A stretch of 45,209 bases of DNA from positions 1 through 45,209 of the forward strand of contig MUCK01000052.1 in the NCBI GenBank assembly GCA_002816705.1, written 5' to 3'. Each line of letters opens with the position of its first letter. Positions within the stretch are counted from its first letter, which is position 1. The notes beneath the pieces were generated by a model. It was not told the DNA's origin. It saw only the letters and a list, made by a program, of their open reading frames with translations, and did no database searches. The translations under genes were made by a program, and so were the position numbers. Positions 26,026 through 33,794 of the stretch are shown piece by piece. Origin of the DNA: SAR202 cluster bacterium Casp-Chloro-G4. GTDB lineage: Bacteria; Chloroflexota; Dehalococcoidia; Lucifugimonadales; JADFKI01.

Positions 26026-26304
26026 CTAGAAGCCGCCTGCTACGGCTGGCACGATGCTAACCTCGTCCCCGGTCTTGGTAGCCGTGCCCAAACCATCTAG
26101 GAAACGGACATCCTCTCCGTTCACGTATATGTTAACGAAGTTCCTGAGCGCTCCCTGATCGTCACAGAGCCGACCCCTGATACCTGGATATTGCGCCTCC
26201 ATCGAGTCGATGATTCCGCCCAGGGTTGCCCCCTCCACGGTCACTTTGTCGTCGCCGTTGGTAACCCGGCGAAGGGGCGTGGGAATTCTCACCATGATAC
26301 TCAT
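26026..26304 (-). CDS. MoaD/ThiS-like sulfur-carrier protein
   Basis: This 92-residue ubiquitin-like protein has the beta-grasp pattern (MVRIPTPLRRVT, a central helix with GIIDSMEAQYPGI, NIYVNGEDVRFL). Its C-terminal end VPAVAGGF is a diglycine with one extra Phe. Members carry sulfur as a C-terminal thiocarboxylate for molybdopterin, thiamine, cysteine or homocysteine synthesis. The extra residue after GG suggests trimming by a JAMM-type protease, as described for sulfur carriers such as CysO and HcyS, but no protease or E1-like activator is in this window. It follows thrC and the NIL gene on the minus strand, which points to amino-acid sulfur assimilation rather than molybdopterin. The ATG has GGAGGAAAT upstream. 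Confidence 0.88.
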   Translation of the reverse strand: MSIMVRIPTPLRRVTNGDDKVTVEGATLGGIIDSMEAQYPGIRGRLCDDQGALRNFVNIYVNGEDVRFLDGLGTATKTGDEVSIVPAVAGGF

Positions 26305-26378
26305 TCGTCCATTTCCTCCATCAGTTCGCTCTGCCTGAGCGCTGTTTGACTAGTTGGATGCTAAAAAAGATGTACGGG

Positions 26379-26621
26379 TTAACCTTCTACAACGTCGCCG
26401 CTAACAGGATCAACCCTGACGCCCGACTCGACGATCCAATGCAGGCCTCTTTCGATTTCGTGTTCCTCGCCGTCGAGCTCTAGCACGACCCAGCCCATAT
26501 TCTCGCGAACGTCGGCCCTGCGAATATTCGACACGATCTCGAAGTTCTTTCCCAGCAGGTGGATTAGAGGCTCCTTAACCATGTCCTGCGGAAACGTAAG
26601 TTTGATTCGGCGACGAGTCAT
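26379..26621 (-). CDS. NIL-domain small protein
   Basis: This 80-residue protein is essentially a single NIL domain, an ACT-like fold. It opens with MTRRRIKLTFPQDMVKEPLI, then GKNFEIVSNIRRADVRENM-like strands, and ends with VESGVRVDPVSG. NIL domains occur at the C-terminus of methionine ABC-transporter ATPases and as standalone proteins beside homocysteine-forming enzymes. Its ATG overlaps the thrC stop as ATGA, so translation is coupled. The MoaD-like gene follows after 74 bases. I infer a ligand-sensing or sulfur-transfer role in methionine/threonine metabolism. Confidence 0.86.
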   Translation of the reverse strand: MTRRRIKLTFPQDMVKEPLIHLLGKNFEIVSNIRRADVRENMGWVVLELDGEEHEIERGLHWIVESGVRVDPVSGDVVEG

Positions 26622-27859
26622 TGGCTTTTTCCATTCGTATGAGCGGCCATGGATTCCATAAAGTCGTTGTAGCTGGGGGAAGTGAAAACGGGGTTAATCA
26701 CGCCCTCTATGGCCTCCTGGGTTTTGAGGCCGTTTCCGGTGATATAGGCCACCGTCACATCGTCGGGTTTGATCGCTCCGGAGAGGGCCAGCTTTCGCAG
26801 ACCGGATATTACCACGCCGCCTGCCGTCTCCGTGAAGATTCCCTCGGTCTCAGCCAGAAGCTGAATGCCCTCGACGATCTCGTCCTCAGGCGCTATGACG
26901 GCGCTGCCATGGGAGTCCTGTATTGTTTGGATGGAGTAGAATCCGTCCGCTGGATTCCCGATGGCCAAGGACTTCGCAATGGTGTTCGGTGTAACCGGTC
27001 GCACATGAGGCGTACCCTCTTCATATGCCCTCGCTATGGGCGAGCAACCTTCCGCCTGAGCCATGTGCATTCTAGTATCGTTCTTTTCTATCAACCCAAG
27101 GTCGGTTAGCTCTTTTAGGCCCTTCCATATCTTGGTGAACAGAGACCCTGATGCGCCAGGGACCACACAAACGTCCGGTGCCCTCCAGCCCAGTTGCTCC
27201 GCCACCTCGTAAGCAAGGGTCTTGCTCCCCTCGGAATAGAAGGGGCGCATATTGATATTAACGAATGCCCAACGGTGATTGTCCGCCAGCTCACTGCAAA
27301 GGCGGTTTACCTGGTCGTAGTTACCCTCCACGGCCACCAACGTAGCACCGTAGATACCGGCCCCCAGAATCTTGCCCCGCTCCAGGTCTGCCGGGAAAAA
27401 GACCATGGTGTCCATACCGGCCTTGGCTCCGTGGGCCGACACTGATCCAGCCAGGTTACCCGTGGAGGCGCAGGCCAGCGTATCAAATTCGAATTCCAAG
27501 GCTTTTGCAGACGCAGTCGCGACCACCCGGTCCTTGAAAGAGAACGTAGGATTAACACTGTCGTTCTTGATGTACAGCTTGTTAAGCCCGAGCTTACCGC
27601 CCAGGTTCTTGGCATGGATAAGAGGTGTAAATCCGGTGCCCATATCCAAAGCCATTTCGACGTCCACGGGCAGAAGATCGTGGTAACGCCACATGGTCAG
27701 AGGCCCTTTGGCTATGCTTTCGTGACTGATGACTCTGGCAATGGAATCGTAGTCGTATGCGACCTCCAATGGCCCGAAGCAGAAATCACAAACGTATATG
27801 GGCTCTACCGGGTACTCGGTGCCGCACTCGCGACATCGAAGGCACTTCACATGGGACAC
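26618..27859 (-). CDS. thrC: Threonine synthase (zinc-ribbon, PLP-dependent)
   Basis: This 413-residue fold-type II PLP enzyme converts O-phosphohomoserine to threonine. A zinc ribbon opens the protein (C9/C12 and C24/C27, in CLRCRECG and VCDFC). The PLP lysine is K109 in NPTFSFKDR, with CASTGNLAGSVSAHGAKAG and VPGASGSLFTK as phosphate-binding loops. The start at GTG 27859 is preferred because GGAGGGGACAA lies just before it; the GTG at 27874 is inside that site. Coupling to NIL and MoaD genes raises the possibility that this paralogue uses a protein thiocarboxylate and makes homocysteine instead. Sequence alone does not separate the two activities. Confidence 0.9.
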   Translation of the reverse strand: MSHVKCLRCRECGTEYPVEPIYVCDFCFGPLEVAYDYDSIARVISHESIAKGPLTMWRYHDLLPVDVEMALDMGTGFTPLIHAKNLGGKLGLNKLYIKNDSVNPTFSFKDRVVATASAKALEFEFDTLACASTGNLAGSVSAHGAKAGMDTMVFFPADLERGKILGAGIYGATLVAVEGNYDQVNRLCSELADNHRWAFVNINMRPFYSEGSKTLAYEVAEQLGWRAPDVCVVPGASGSLFTKIWKGLKELTDLGLIEKNDTRMHMAQAEGCSPIARAYEEGTPHVRPVTPNTIAKSLAIGNPADGFYSIQTIQDSHGSAVIAPEDEIVEGIQLLAETEGIFTETAGGVVISGLRKLALSGAIKPDDVTVAYITGNGLKTQEAIEGVINPVFTSPSYNDFMESMAAHTNGKSQ

Positions 27860-28086
27860 TTGTCCCCTCCCCACAAACTGAATCGTTCAATTATACAAAA
27901 ACCCGCTAGGTGCGGGCAATAAACATCGGAATCTTAGCAATTTACAAGGGTTATTGTCAACCAGCCGCCCCGTGGGACAGGTGCGCAGCCTCTTTGTCCT
28001 TCACGCGTCGGCGTACCCATCTGTAACGGACTTGTGGACTCATAAAATGCCTTATATACTTTACCAGTAAGCCACAGGGGGTGACT

Positions 28087-28740
28087 ATGGCGCCCAGAGA
28101 ACGAAACCTTCCCCTATTTCCGCTCAACACGGTTCTGTTTCCTAATGCTAGCTTGCCACTTCAGATATTTGAGGATCGGTACAAGGAAATGCTGCAGGAC
28201 TGCCTTGACGCGGACTCCAGATTCGGGATTGTCCTTATCAAAGAAGGCCAAGAGGTCGGCGAGGGAGCCGTCCCCTACGGCATAGGCACGGTGGGCCATA
28301 TCGTCCAGGTTAACGAAGCAAGAGGCGGAAATCGGTTCTTCGTTTCTATCCAGGGCGAGCGTCGGTTCTCCATCAAGAACATAACTCAACACCGGCCATA
28401 CATGACCGCAGATGTGGTGTTGCTGGACGACGAGTCCCAGCCGGACCTGGTTGGCGAGGAGATGGAGGACGTAAAAAAGGCGCTGATCCAGTATCGAAGT
28501 CTGATAACCGGATTGGAAGGCGGCTGGCAAGGCGAGGCCAATATCACAGCCAATCCCGTTTACCTTTCCTACCACATCGCCAGCGTGCTGCAGATCAAGA
28601 TGCGTGAGCGCCAGGCTCTCCTGGAAGAACCCTCTGCCTCCGCCCGATTGCAAGCAGAGTTGAAATACCTTCAGCGTGATGTGGAGGCGCTAACGCGCCA
28701 GGTCTCCCGAAACCTCCGCCGCAAATTCAGCAATCAATAG
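28087..28740 (+). CDS. LON substrate-binding-domain protein
   Basis: This 217-residue protein is a standalone Lon N-terminal (LAN/PUA-like) domain. It has the standard opening LPLFPLNTVLFPNASLPLQI and FEDRYKEMLQDCL, followed by GTVGHIVQV and FFVSIQGERRFSI. A helical C-terminal half ends in a basic coiled-coil-like stretch (LKYLQRDVEALTRQVSRNL). No ATPase or protease domain is attached. Such proteins are widespread but their role is poorly known; substrate or peptide binding is inferred. The ATG at 28087 is chosen over GTG 28081 because AGGGGGTGA overlaps the latter and is well placed for the ATG. It is divergent from thrC. Confidence 0.88.
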   Translation: MAPRERNLPLFPLNTVLFPNASLPLQIFEDRYKEMLQDCLDADSRFGIVLIKEGQEVGEGAVPYGIGTVGHIVQVNEARGGNRFFVSIQGERRFSIKNITQHRPYMTADVVLLDDESQPDLVGEEMEDVKKALIQYRSLITGLEGGWQGEANITANPVYLSYHIASVLQIKMRERQALLEEPSASARLQAELKYLQRDVEALTRQVSRNLRRKFSNQ

Positions 28741-28910
28741 TTTGGGATCGTCGGGCAAAAGAGGACTGGTCAAGTGGTGACAGGTTCGATTGCCAGAACG
28801 CATCGAGAAATGCGAATCTATTCGCAAATGGAGTCCCGGCTGACACTCTCTGGATTTAACATTCGTGGTGAGTTCGTCGAACCACAGGCCAACGTACCCG
28901 ACCCTATCAT

Positions 28911-29843
28911 TTACTCAGCCGCTGGGAATTTTGTAAGGCGGACGGCATCATTCGCCTGAAGCGGCGCATCGAAGATCCCTGGCTGAACCACCTGTGCCAA
29001 CAACTCCAACGCATCAACCAGCCTTGGCCCGCTACGGCTGAAGTAAGCGCTGGCATCCGCCATGTATGCCCTACCTTCGCGAACAGCCCTTAGCTCTTTC
29101 CACTCGCCCAGGTTTTCAAGACCGGATAACTCTTTTACGCCCCGCGTTACGCCCATGCCGCAAGGCATCATAAGCAGAACGTCGGGGTCGGCATTTCGCA
29201 AATCGTCCATCGTGATGCGCTTGGAGGGCTGACCCGGTTCGGCCAATGCGTCAACACCGCCTGCCATCTCCACCATCTCCGGCACCCAGTGACCAGCCAC
29301 GATTGTCGGCTCCAACCACTCGATGCAGGCCACGCGGGGCTTATCCTCAGCCGACGCAGCCTGAGAACGTACCTTGTAAATCCTGGATTGAAGTTCGGCG
29401 GCTATCTCTTTGGCTCGGGGAAGAGTACCCGTAAAACGCCCCACGTTCTCAATGTCCTGTAGCACGTCGCCGATGCTGCCAGGGTCTAAAGACATTACAA
29501 CCGGCGGCATTTCCAGTTGCACAACCGCCTGCTGAACATCTTCGTAAGACACGGCACAAACGTCGCATAGCTCCTGCGTAAGAACCAGCTCCGGCTTCAG
29601 TTCCTCAAGGGCCTTCTGATCAACCTCGTAAATTCGTTCGCCTCGTGCGTACATTTCTGAGACAACGCGGTCGATTTCCTTGCCGCTCAAGGACGACGCG
29701 TCGAACTTGCTCCGAACGACTTTGGGCTTAGCGAGCGCCTCAGTGGGGAAGTCGCATTCGTGGCTAACGGCCATCAATGAGTCGCCAAGCCCCAGAGCGT
29801 AAACGATCTCCGTGGCGCTGGGCAAAAAGGAACATATCCTCAT
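28911..29843 (-). CDS. BtuF-like cobalamin/iron-siderophore-binding-fold protein without signal peptide
   Basis: This 310-residue protein has the class III periplasmic-binding fold. The N-terminal lobe starts ICSFLPSATEIVYALGLGD and contains VSHECDFP. A long backbone helix with DIENVGRFTGTLPRAKEI follows, then the C-terminal lobe with RVACIEWLEPTIVAGHWVPE and DPDVLLMMPCGMG. The family includes BtuF (vitamin B12) and heme/siderophore receptors. There is no signal peptide or lipobox before the first strand, and no permease or ATPase nearby. It therefore looks cytoplasmic, like a group often annotated as cobalamin-binding proteins. Ligand identity is inference. Confidence 0.86.
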   Translation of the reverse strand: MRICSFLPSATEIVYALGLGDSLMAVSHECDFPTEALAKPKVVRSKFDASSLSGKEIDRVVSEMYARGERIYEVDQKALEELKPELVLTQELCDVCAVSYEDVQQAVVQLEMPPVVMSLDPGSIGDVLQDIENVGRFTGTLPRAKEIAAELQSRIYKVRSQAASAEDKPRVACIEWLEPTIVAGHWVPEMVEMAGGVDALAEPGQPSKRITMDDLRNADPDVLLMMPCGMGVTRGVKELSGLENLGEWKELRAVREGRAYMADASAYFSRSGPRLVDALELLAQVVQPGIFDAPLQANDAVRLTKFPAAE

Positions 29844-29972
29844 TATTTTTAAATCCGTTCTTTTGAGTCTTATTGATTACGATATTCCAAAGCATTGGCA
29901 ATATTGGGAAAGGTCAAAATGCCGCAAGTCCCAGTGTCGCGGCCAATCGTACCATAGCAGCGCGGGCAAAAT

Positions 29973-30005
29973 GAAAGGCCGACAGGAACATCCCGTCGGC
30001 CTTTC
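29973..30005 (-). terminator. Terminator of the aminotransferase gene
   Basis: A perfect 11-bp stem (gaaaggccgac / gtcggcctttc) around an 11-base loop lies 22 bases past the aminotransferase stop on the minus strand, followed there by a short T-run (cattttgcc). Confidence 0.75.
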
Positions 30006-30026
30006 TCACATTAAGCTAAGTCGGTG

Positions 30027-31232
30027 CTAAGCGTTGAGCACGCCTTCTTTAGCAAAGGAATCCGCAAGACGGGCTATGCCTTCATGGATATCCTCGGGGG
30101 TGTTGTATCCGAAGCACAGCCGGGCGTAGTTCTTGCCAGACACGCCATCAGGAGCGAATAGAGGGCCGGACTGGTATCCAACGTCGGCCGTATCCAGAAC
30201 CTTGTCGCGAATGGCCTGAAGGTCGGCCTCTTCCTGCATCTTAAGCCAGATGAACAGACCACCCTTAGGCTCGCTCCATTCAGCTGCGGAGCCGAAATTC
30301 TCGCCCAGAGCGGCAATCATGGCGTCGCGCTTGCCCCTCTGAATGTTATTTATCTCTACGATGTGTTCGTCCAGGTGGCCCGTGGCGTAACGATGTACGG
30401 CCCAGGCGGCGAACTGGTTGACGGATCCGCCACTCTTCACGCCCCTGGCAATGTCCATTACAGCTTTGGGGGCCGTCATGTAACCCAGGCGCATCCCAGG
30501 ACCGATAATCTTCGAGAATGAGGCCGTGTACATCACGCTGCCTGTGTCGTCCATCGAGTAAATGGAAGGGACAGATTCCCCCTCGTATCGAAGGTCGACG
30601 TAGCAGTCGTCTTCCAGAATTGGCACGCCGTACTGATGCGATATCTTCAGCATGGCCTCTCGCCGCTCTCGGGTGGCGGTCCACCCCTGTGGGTTCTGAA
30701 AGGTTGGGATGGTGTAGATGAACTTGGGCTTCTTGCCCTGGCCGATGGCATTCTTGATAGTGGATTCCAGGGCGTCGGGCAGCATGCCCTCCTGGTCGCA
30801 GGCCACACCGCGAATGTCCGTGTGAAAGCGTCGGAGTTGCCCCAGCGTACCCGAATACACGAAGTCCTCTGTAAGGACAACGTCACCAGGGTCCAGCAGC
30901 GTCTCGCATATCATATGTATGGGCTGCCCGGAGCCGTCGCCCAGAATGATATCGTCAGCAGAAACGTTGATACCGCTATCGCGAGCCAGTTTTTGAGCGA
31001 CAAATTCTCTTAATGGAGAATAGCCACTCTGATGGGTATAGAGGGCCAGATCTCCGCCCTCTTCCGCCATGGCTTCCTTCAGACCTTCCAGCAGGCCATC
31101 GGTCGGCACGGAGGCCGGATCGGGGTATGCAACAGCAAAGTCGTATTTGCCCCGCTTCACTATAGGCGCTTCTCTGGGTTCTGGAGAGTTTTTTGCGAAC
31201 AGTCCCTCAAAGCTGAACTGGGAACCTGCCAT
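30027..31232 (-). CDS. PLP-dependent aminotransferase, class I (LysN/MocR-like catalytic domain)
   Basis: This 401-residue fold-type I enzyme moves amino groups between amino acids and 2-oxo acids. Landmarks are GDGSGQPIHMICE near residue 100, TIPTFQNPQGWT (N180), LEDDCYVDL (D209, PLP nitrogen) and the Schiff-base lysine K241 in TASFSKIIGPGMRLGY. A C-terminal Arg-containing strand (KNYARLCFGYN) probably binds the substrate carboxylate. It resembles 2-aminoadipate/aromatic aminotransferases and the catalytic half of MocR regulators, but has no GntR DNA-binding domain. The substrate is unassigned. AAGGAGGATGA lies eight bases before the ATG. It is divergent from a small membrane protein gene. 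Confidence 0.92.
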   Translation of the reverse strand: MAGSQFSFEGLFAKNSPEPREAPIVKRGKYDFAVAYPDPASVPTDGLLEGLKEAMAEEGGDLALYTHQSGYSPLREFVAQKLARDSGINVSADDIILGDGSGQPIHMICETLLDPGDVVLTEDFVYSGTLGQLRRFHTDIRGVACDQEGMLPDALESTIKNAIGQGKKPKFIYTIPTFQNPQGWTATRERREAMLKISHQYGVPILEDDCYVDLRYEGESVPSIYSMDDTGSVMYTASFSKIIGPGMRLGYMTAPKAVMDIARGVKSGGSVNQFAAWAVHRYATGHLDEHIVEINNIQRGKRDAMIAALGENFGSAAEWSEPKGGLFIWLKMQEEADLQAIRDKVLDTADVGYQSGPLFAPDGVSGKNYARLCFGYNTPEDIHEGIARLADSFAKEGVLNA

Positions 31233-31451
31233 TCGTCATCCTCCTTGATCCGGCGTTTTGGGGTGCGGCACAATTACGAGCGTGCCACAGGGCTGTACCG
31301 GCAATTTACCGATTAGTGTATTACCTTTCCTGAAAGAATACAACGCACCTCAAAGGAACAAGCCAATGGCCTTTACAGGGGCATAAGGGCGTGCTATGAA
31401 ATAAGGGAATACCTCTAGACATCTGCAGTCTCGACGAGATCGTCAGGCGCA

Positions 31452-32006
31452 ATGAACAGGACGCATTTGCTTACATTCATCAGGGTACTGTTTCTGGGCT
31501 TGGTAGCCGCCACATTTCTGACGAACTTGGGATGGAGGAAACGCCTCGTTATCCTGGCCTTTTCCGGCCTCGGACTAATTGTGGGGTCTATCATTGTTAT
31601 TTCGCTTACGAGCAATACAAGCAAAGAGCCAACTTTGCCCACATCGCCTACTGCCATAGTAGTAGTCTCGCCGGCCCCCACTCGAGAGCCTGAGGAACCC
31701 AGCTTCGAATCTGCATGCCGACTATTCCGGCTGGTTGTGCAAGATATTGAATCAGACCAACTAGGGGCATTCGACGAACGCAACCGGCGATTCAATGAGA
31801 TTCGGGCCAACGCCAAGTTTCCGGGTTCGCCAGCCTCGTTTCTCGATCTAATTAACACCTATGCAGCCGCAGTGGACAAGAAGTTGGGTGTAGACGGGGC
31901 AGCAGAGCCTCCTATTTTCACGGAGACTGACGTAATAGTGCTGGACAGGGCCATACGCAGGTCCCGCGACGATATGCTCAGCGAATGCCGCGCCAGGGAG
32001 GGCTAA
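31452..32006 (+). CDS. Hypothetical membrane-anchored protein, two N-terminal membrane segments
   Basis: I do not recognise this 184-residue protein. It has two hydrophobic segments, at about residues 7-25 (LLTFIRVLFLGLVAATFLT) and 31-53, separated by the basic loop WRKR. A Pro/Thr-rich linker (KEPTLPTSPTAIVVVSPAP) leads into a soluble helical domain of about 110 residues with one CRLFRLVVQDIES helix. The domain is probably outside the membrane, judging by the proline-threonine linker. Upstream is the divergent aminotransferase. Its TAA overlaps the TAG of the convergent CoA-transferase gene by two bases, so the two genes meet tail to tail. Confidence 0.6.
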   Translation: MNRTHLLTFIRVLFLGLVAATFLTNLGWRKRLVILAFSGLGLIVGSIIVISLTSNTSKEPTLPTSPTAIVVVSPAPTREPEEPSFESACRLFRLVVQDIESDQLGAFDERNRRFNEIRANAKFPGSPASFLDLINTYAAAVDKKLGVDGAAEPPIFTETDVIVLDRAIRRSRDDMLSECRAREG

Positions 32007-33217
32007 ACGACGCCCATCTCCCTGAGCCGAACGAGGTCTTCTTTTGAGAATCCCAGCAGGTCGCCGTAAACCTCCTGGTTATGCTGACCCAGCGTAGGCG
32101 CGGGGTTCAGTTCCCAGTCGATGCCTCGCGGCTGATAGGGGCCGACCGGGTACTCCAGTTCCCCTGCCACAGGGTGAAGGACCTTGGTGAAGTAGTCTCG
32201 CTCTCGCAGGTGCTCCCAGCCTAGAATGTCCTCGGGTGAGGCGACGTAGGCGAAGGCCAGTCCCATATCCTGGGCCTTCTCGAATATCTCGCGCTTGCGG
32301 TGCTCCAAGAGCCAGGGCAACATCAGGCCGTCTAGCTCGTCTGCGTTGGCGCCTCTACCAGCGCGGTCGTCGAACTTGGGATCGGCCAGAGCGCCAATCT
32401 CCATGAGCTCGGAAACCTGCGGCCACCGATGGTCTGGGCCGGCAATCACTCCAACGTATCCATCTTTGCAAGGATAAGGCCCCCATGCTGCGCGTCCGTA
32501 ACCGCGGTTGCCCGTCCTTCGAAAGTTGCTGCCGGTGTAGCTGTACTGGCTGAGGGCGTTTTCGAGAATGGTCGAAAGGTACTCCGATATGGCCACGTCC
32601 ACCTGCTGGCCCTGCCCGGTGCTATCGCGGTGCCACAGCGCGCTCAGCGTGCCGACGAAGCCATTTTGACCTGCCCCATACTGAGCCAGTCGAACGCCCA
32701 TGTGCAGCGGTTCCCTGTCCGGGTCGCCGGTGATGTACATGAGTCCGCCCAGGGCGTACAGATTGATCTCTCTAGCGGAGTAGTCACGATATGGCCCCGT
32801 CTGCCCAAAATTGGAGATGGACGTCATCACCAGTTCTGGCTTGATGCCCTTTAGAGTCTCGTAGTCCAGGCCCAGGCTAGCCATAACCCTGGGCTGGTAA
32901 TTTTCGACGACAACGTCGGCCCAACCCAGCATCTCAAGGAAGATGTTTTTCCCAGTCGACTTTTTTAGATCGAGAGTTACGCTTTTCTTGCTGCAGTTGA
33001 GGGCAAGGAACAGCCCGCTCTTCTCAGGGTCTGGATTGTCGTCAGGGAAGGGCCCGAGGTGCCTGGAAGGGTCGCCAAAGCCTGGACGCTCGATCTTGAT
33101 AACATCAGCGCCCTGCGTGGCCATGAGACGTGTAGCGTAAGGCCCAGCCACGTAGTGCGTTAGGTCCAACACCTTGAGTCCCGACAGCAGCCCCTGATTG
33201 GTCAGTGGTTCTTCTAT
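32003..33217 (-). CDS. CaiB/BaiF family CoA transferase (family III), probable ATA start
   Basis: This family moves CoA between carboxylic acids. Visible features are LKVLDLTHYVAGPYATRL and GADVIKIERPG at the N-terminus, FLALNCSKKSVTLDLKK, VVENYQPRVMASLGLDYE and STGQGQQVDVAISEY. The usual catalytic Asp of the family (as in IADYLAG) is Gln in RLAQYGAG, about residue 179 here. The first ordinary start codon is GTG at 33172, but it is the Val of the conserved VLDLT strand. The frame is open upstream to a stop at 33229 and encodes a normal N-terminus. ATA at 33217 has AGGA six bases before it, giving 404 residues. It lies 39 bases after a hotdog thioesterase gene. Confidence 0.88.
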   Translation of the reverse strand: MEEPLTNQGLLSGLKVLDLTHYVAGPYATRLMATQGADVIKIERPGFGDPSRHLGPFPDDNPDPEKSGLFLALNCSKKSVTLDLKKSTGKNIFLEMLGWADVVVENYQPRVMASLGLDYETLKGIKPELVMTSISNFGQTGPYRDYSAREINLYALGGLMYITGDPDREPLHMGVRLAQYGAGQNGFVGTLSALWHRDSTGQGQQVDVAISEYLSTILENALSQYSYTGSNFRRTGNRGYGRAAWGPYPCKDGYVGVIAGPDHRWPQVSELMEIGALADPKFDDRAGRGANADELDGLMLPWLLEHRKREIFEKAQDMGLAFAYVASPEDILGWEHLRERDYFTKVLHPVAGELEYPVGPYQPRGIDWELNPAPTLGQHNQEVYGDLLGFSKEDLVRLREMGVV

Positions 33218-33256
33218 GGTAAGTCCTTATTCCGGAGTTCGGCTGGCAACCGCCAA

Positions 33257-33628
33257 CTACTGAATGGGTATAACGGCCCGCTTGTGGTTGGCCACCGCGA
33301 TGCGCTTGTCCGGCCCCTCGTAGACCTCAATGTCGTAGGTCAACCTGTTCCGATCGACCCCGGAGAGCAGTACCTTGACTTGCACCTTCTCGCCCAGGGC
33401 GGTCGGCGCAACGTGTCGCAACCCATCGACGGCATACCCGACGGTCGTGTGCTGCTCAGGCAGGTAAGGCTCGGACTGCAGGATGCATGTGTTCTCCATC
33501 AGGCCCAACAGCGCCGGGGTGGAGAGCACGTCGGCCCCTTCCTTACCCATCCGGTTGACACTGTGGTCTTTCGTGATCACAACCTCCTGCTCGAAGGTCT
33601 GCCCCATCTGGAATTTATCCATTGTCAT
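33257..33628 (-). CDS. Hotdog-fold acyl-CoA thioesterase (FlK-like)
   Basis: This 123-residue single hotdog domain resembles fluoroacetyl-CoA thioesterase-like proteins. It has LSTPALLGLMENTCILQSEP as the long central helix with its conserved Glu, followed by TTVGYAVDGLRHVAPTALG and the strands VQVKVLLSGVDRN and IAVANHKRAVI. FlK uses a Thr-Glu-His set; a Ser/Thr, a Glu and a His are present in matching places, but I cannot confirm alignment. It probably cleaves a short or unusual acyl-CoA. It precedes the CoA transferase in the same direction with a 39-base gap, suggesting a shared pathway. GGAG lies eight bases before the ATG. Confidence 0.85.
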   Translation of the reverse strand: MTMDKFQMGQTFEQEVVITKDHSVNRMGKEGADVLSTPALLGLMENTCILQSEPYLPEQHTTVGYAVDGLRHVAPTALGEKVQVKVLLSGVDRNRLTYDIEVYEGPDKRIAVANHKRAVIPIQ

Positions 33629-33794
33629 TTCACTGCTCCGTCAGGCTGCGACCCTGGCCAATCGCCAAAGTCCGGCCATTGTTCTTTGCTGCTTTCCCAA
33701 ACGAGAGTAGCCATTTTCTATCGAGATGTCACATCTAAGCCCAGGTTCCGTTTACCAAGTGACCTTCTCTTTAGTCAGCCCCCGCCTTAATTAT

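Noticed and set aside
28774-28959. 61-codon frame between the Lon-domain and BtuF-like genes
   Set aside because: Overlaps the convergent gene end, has no motif and no good ribosome-binding site.
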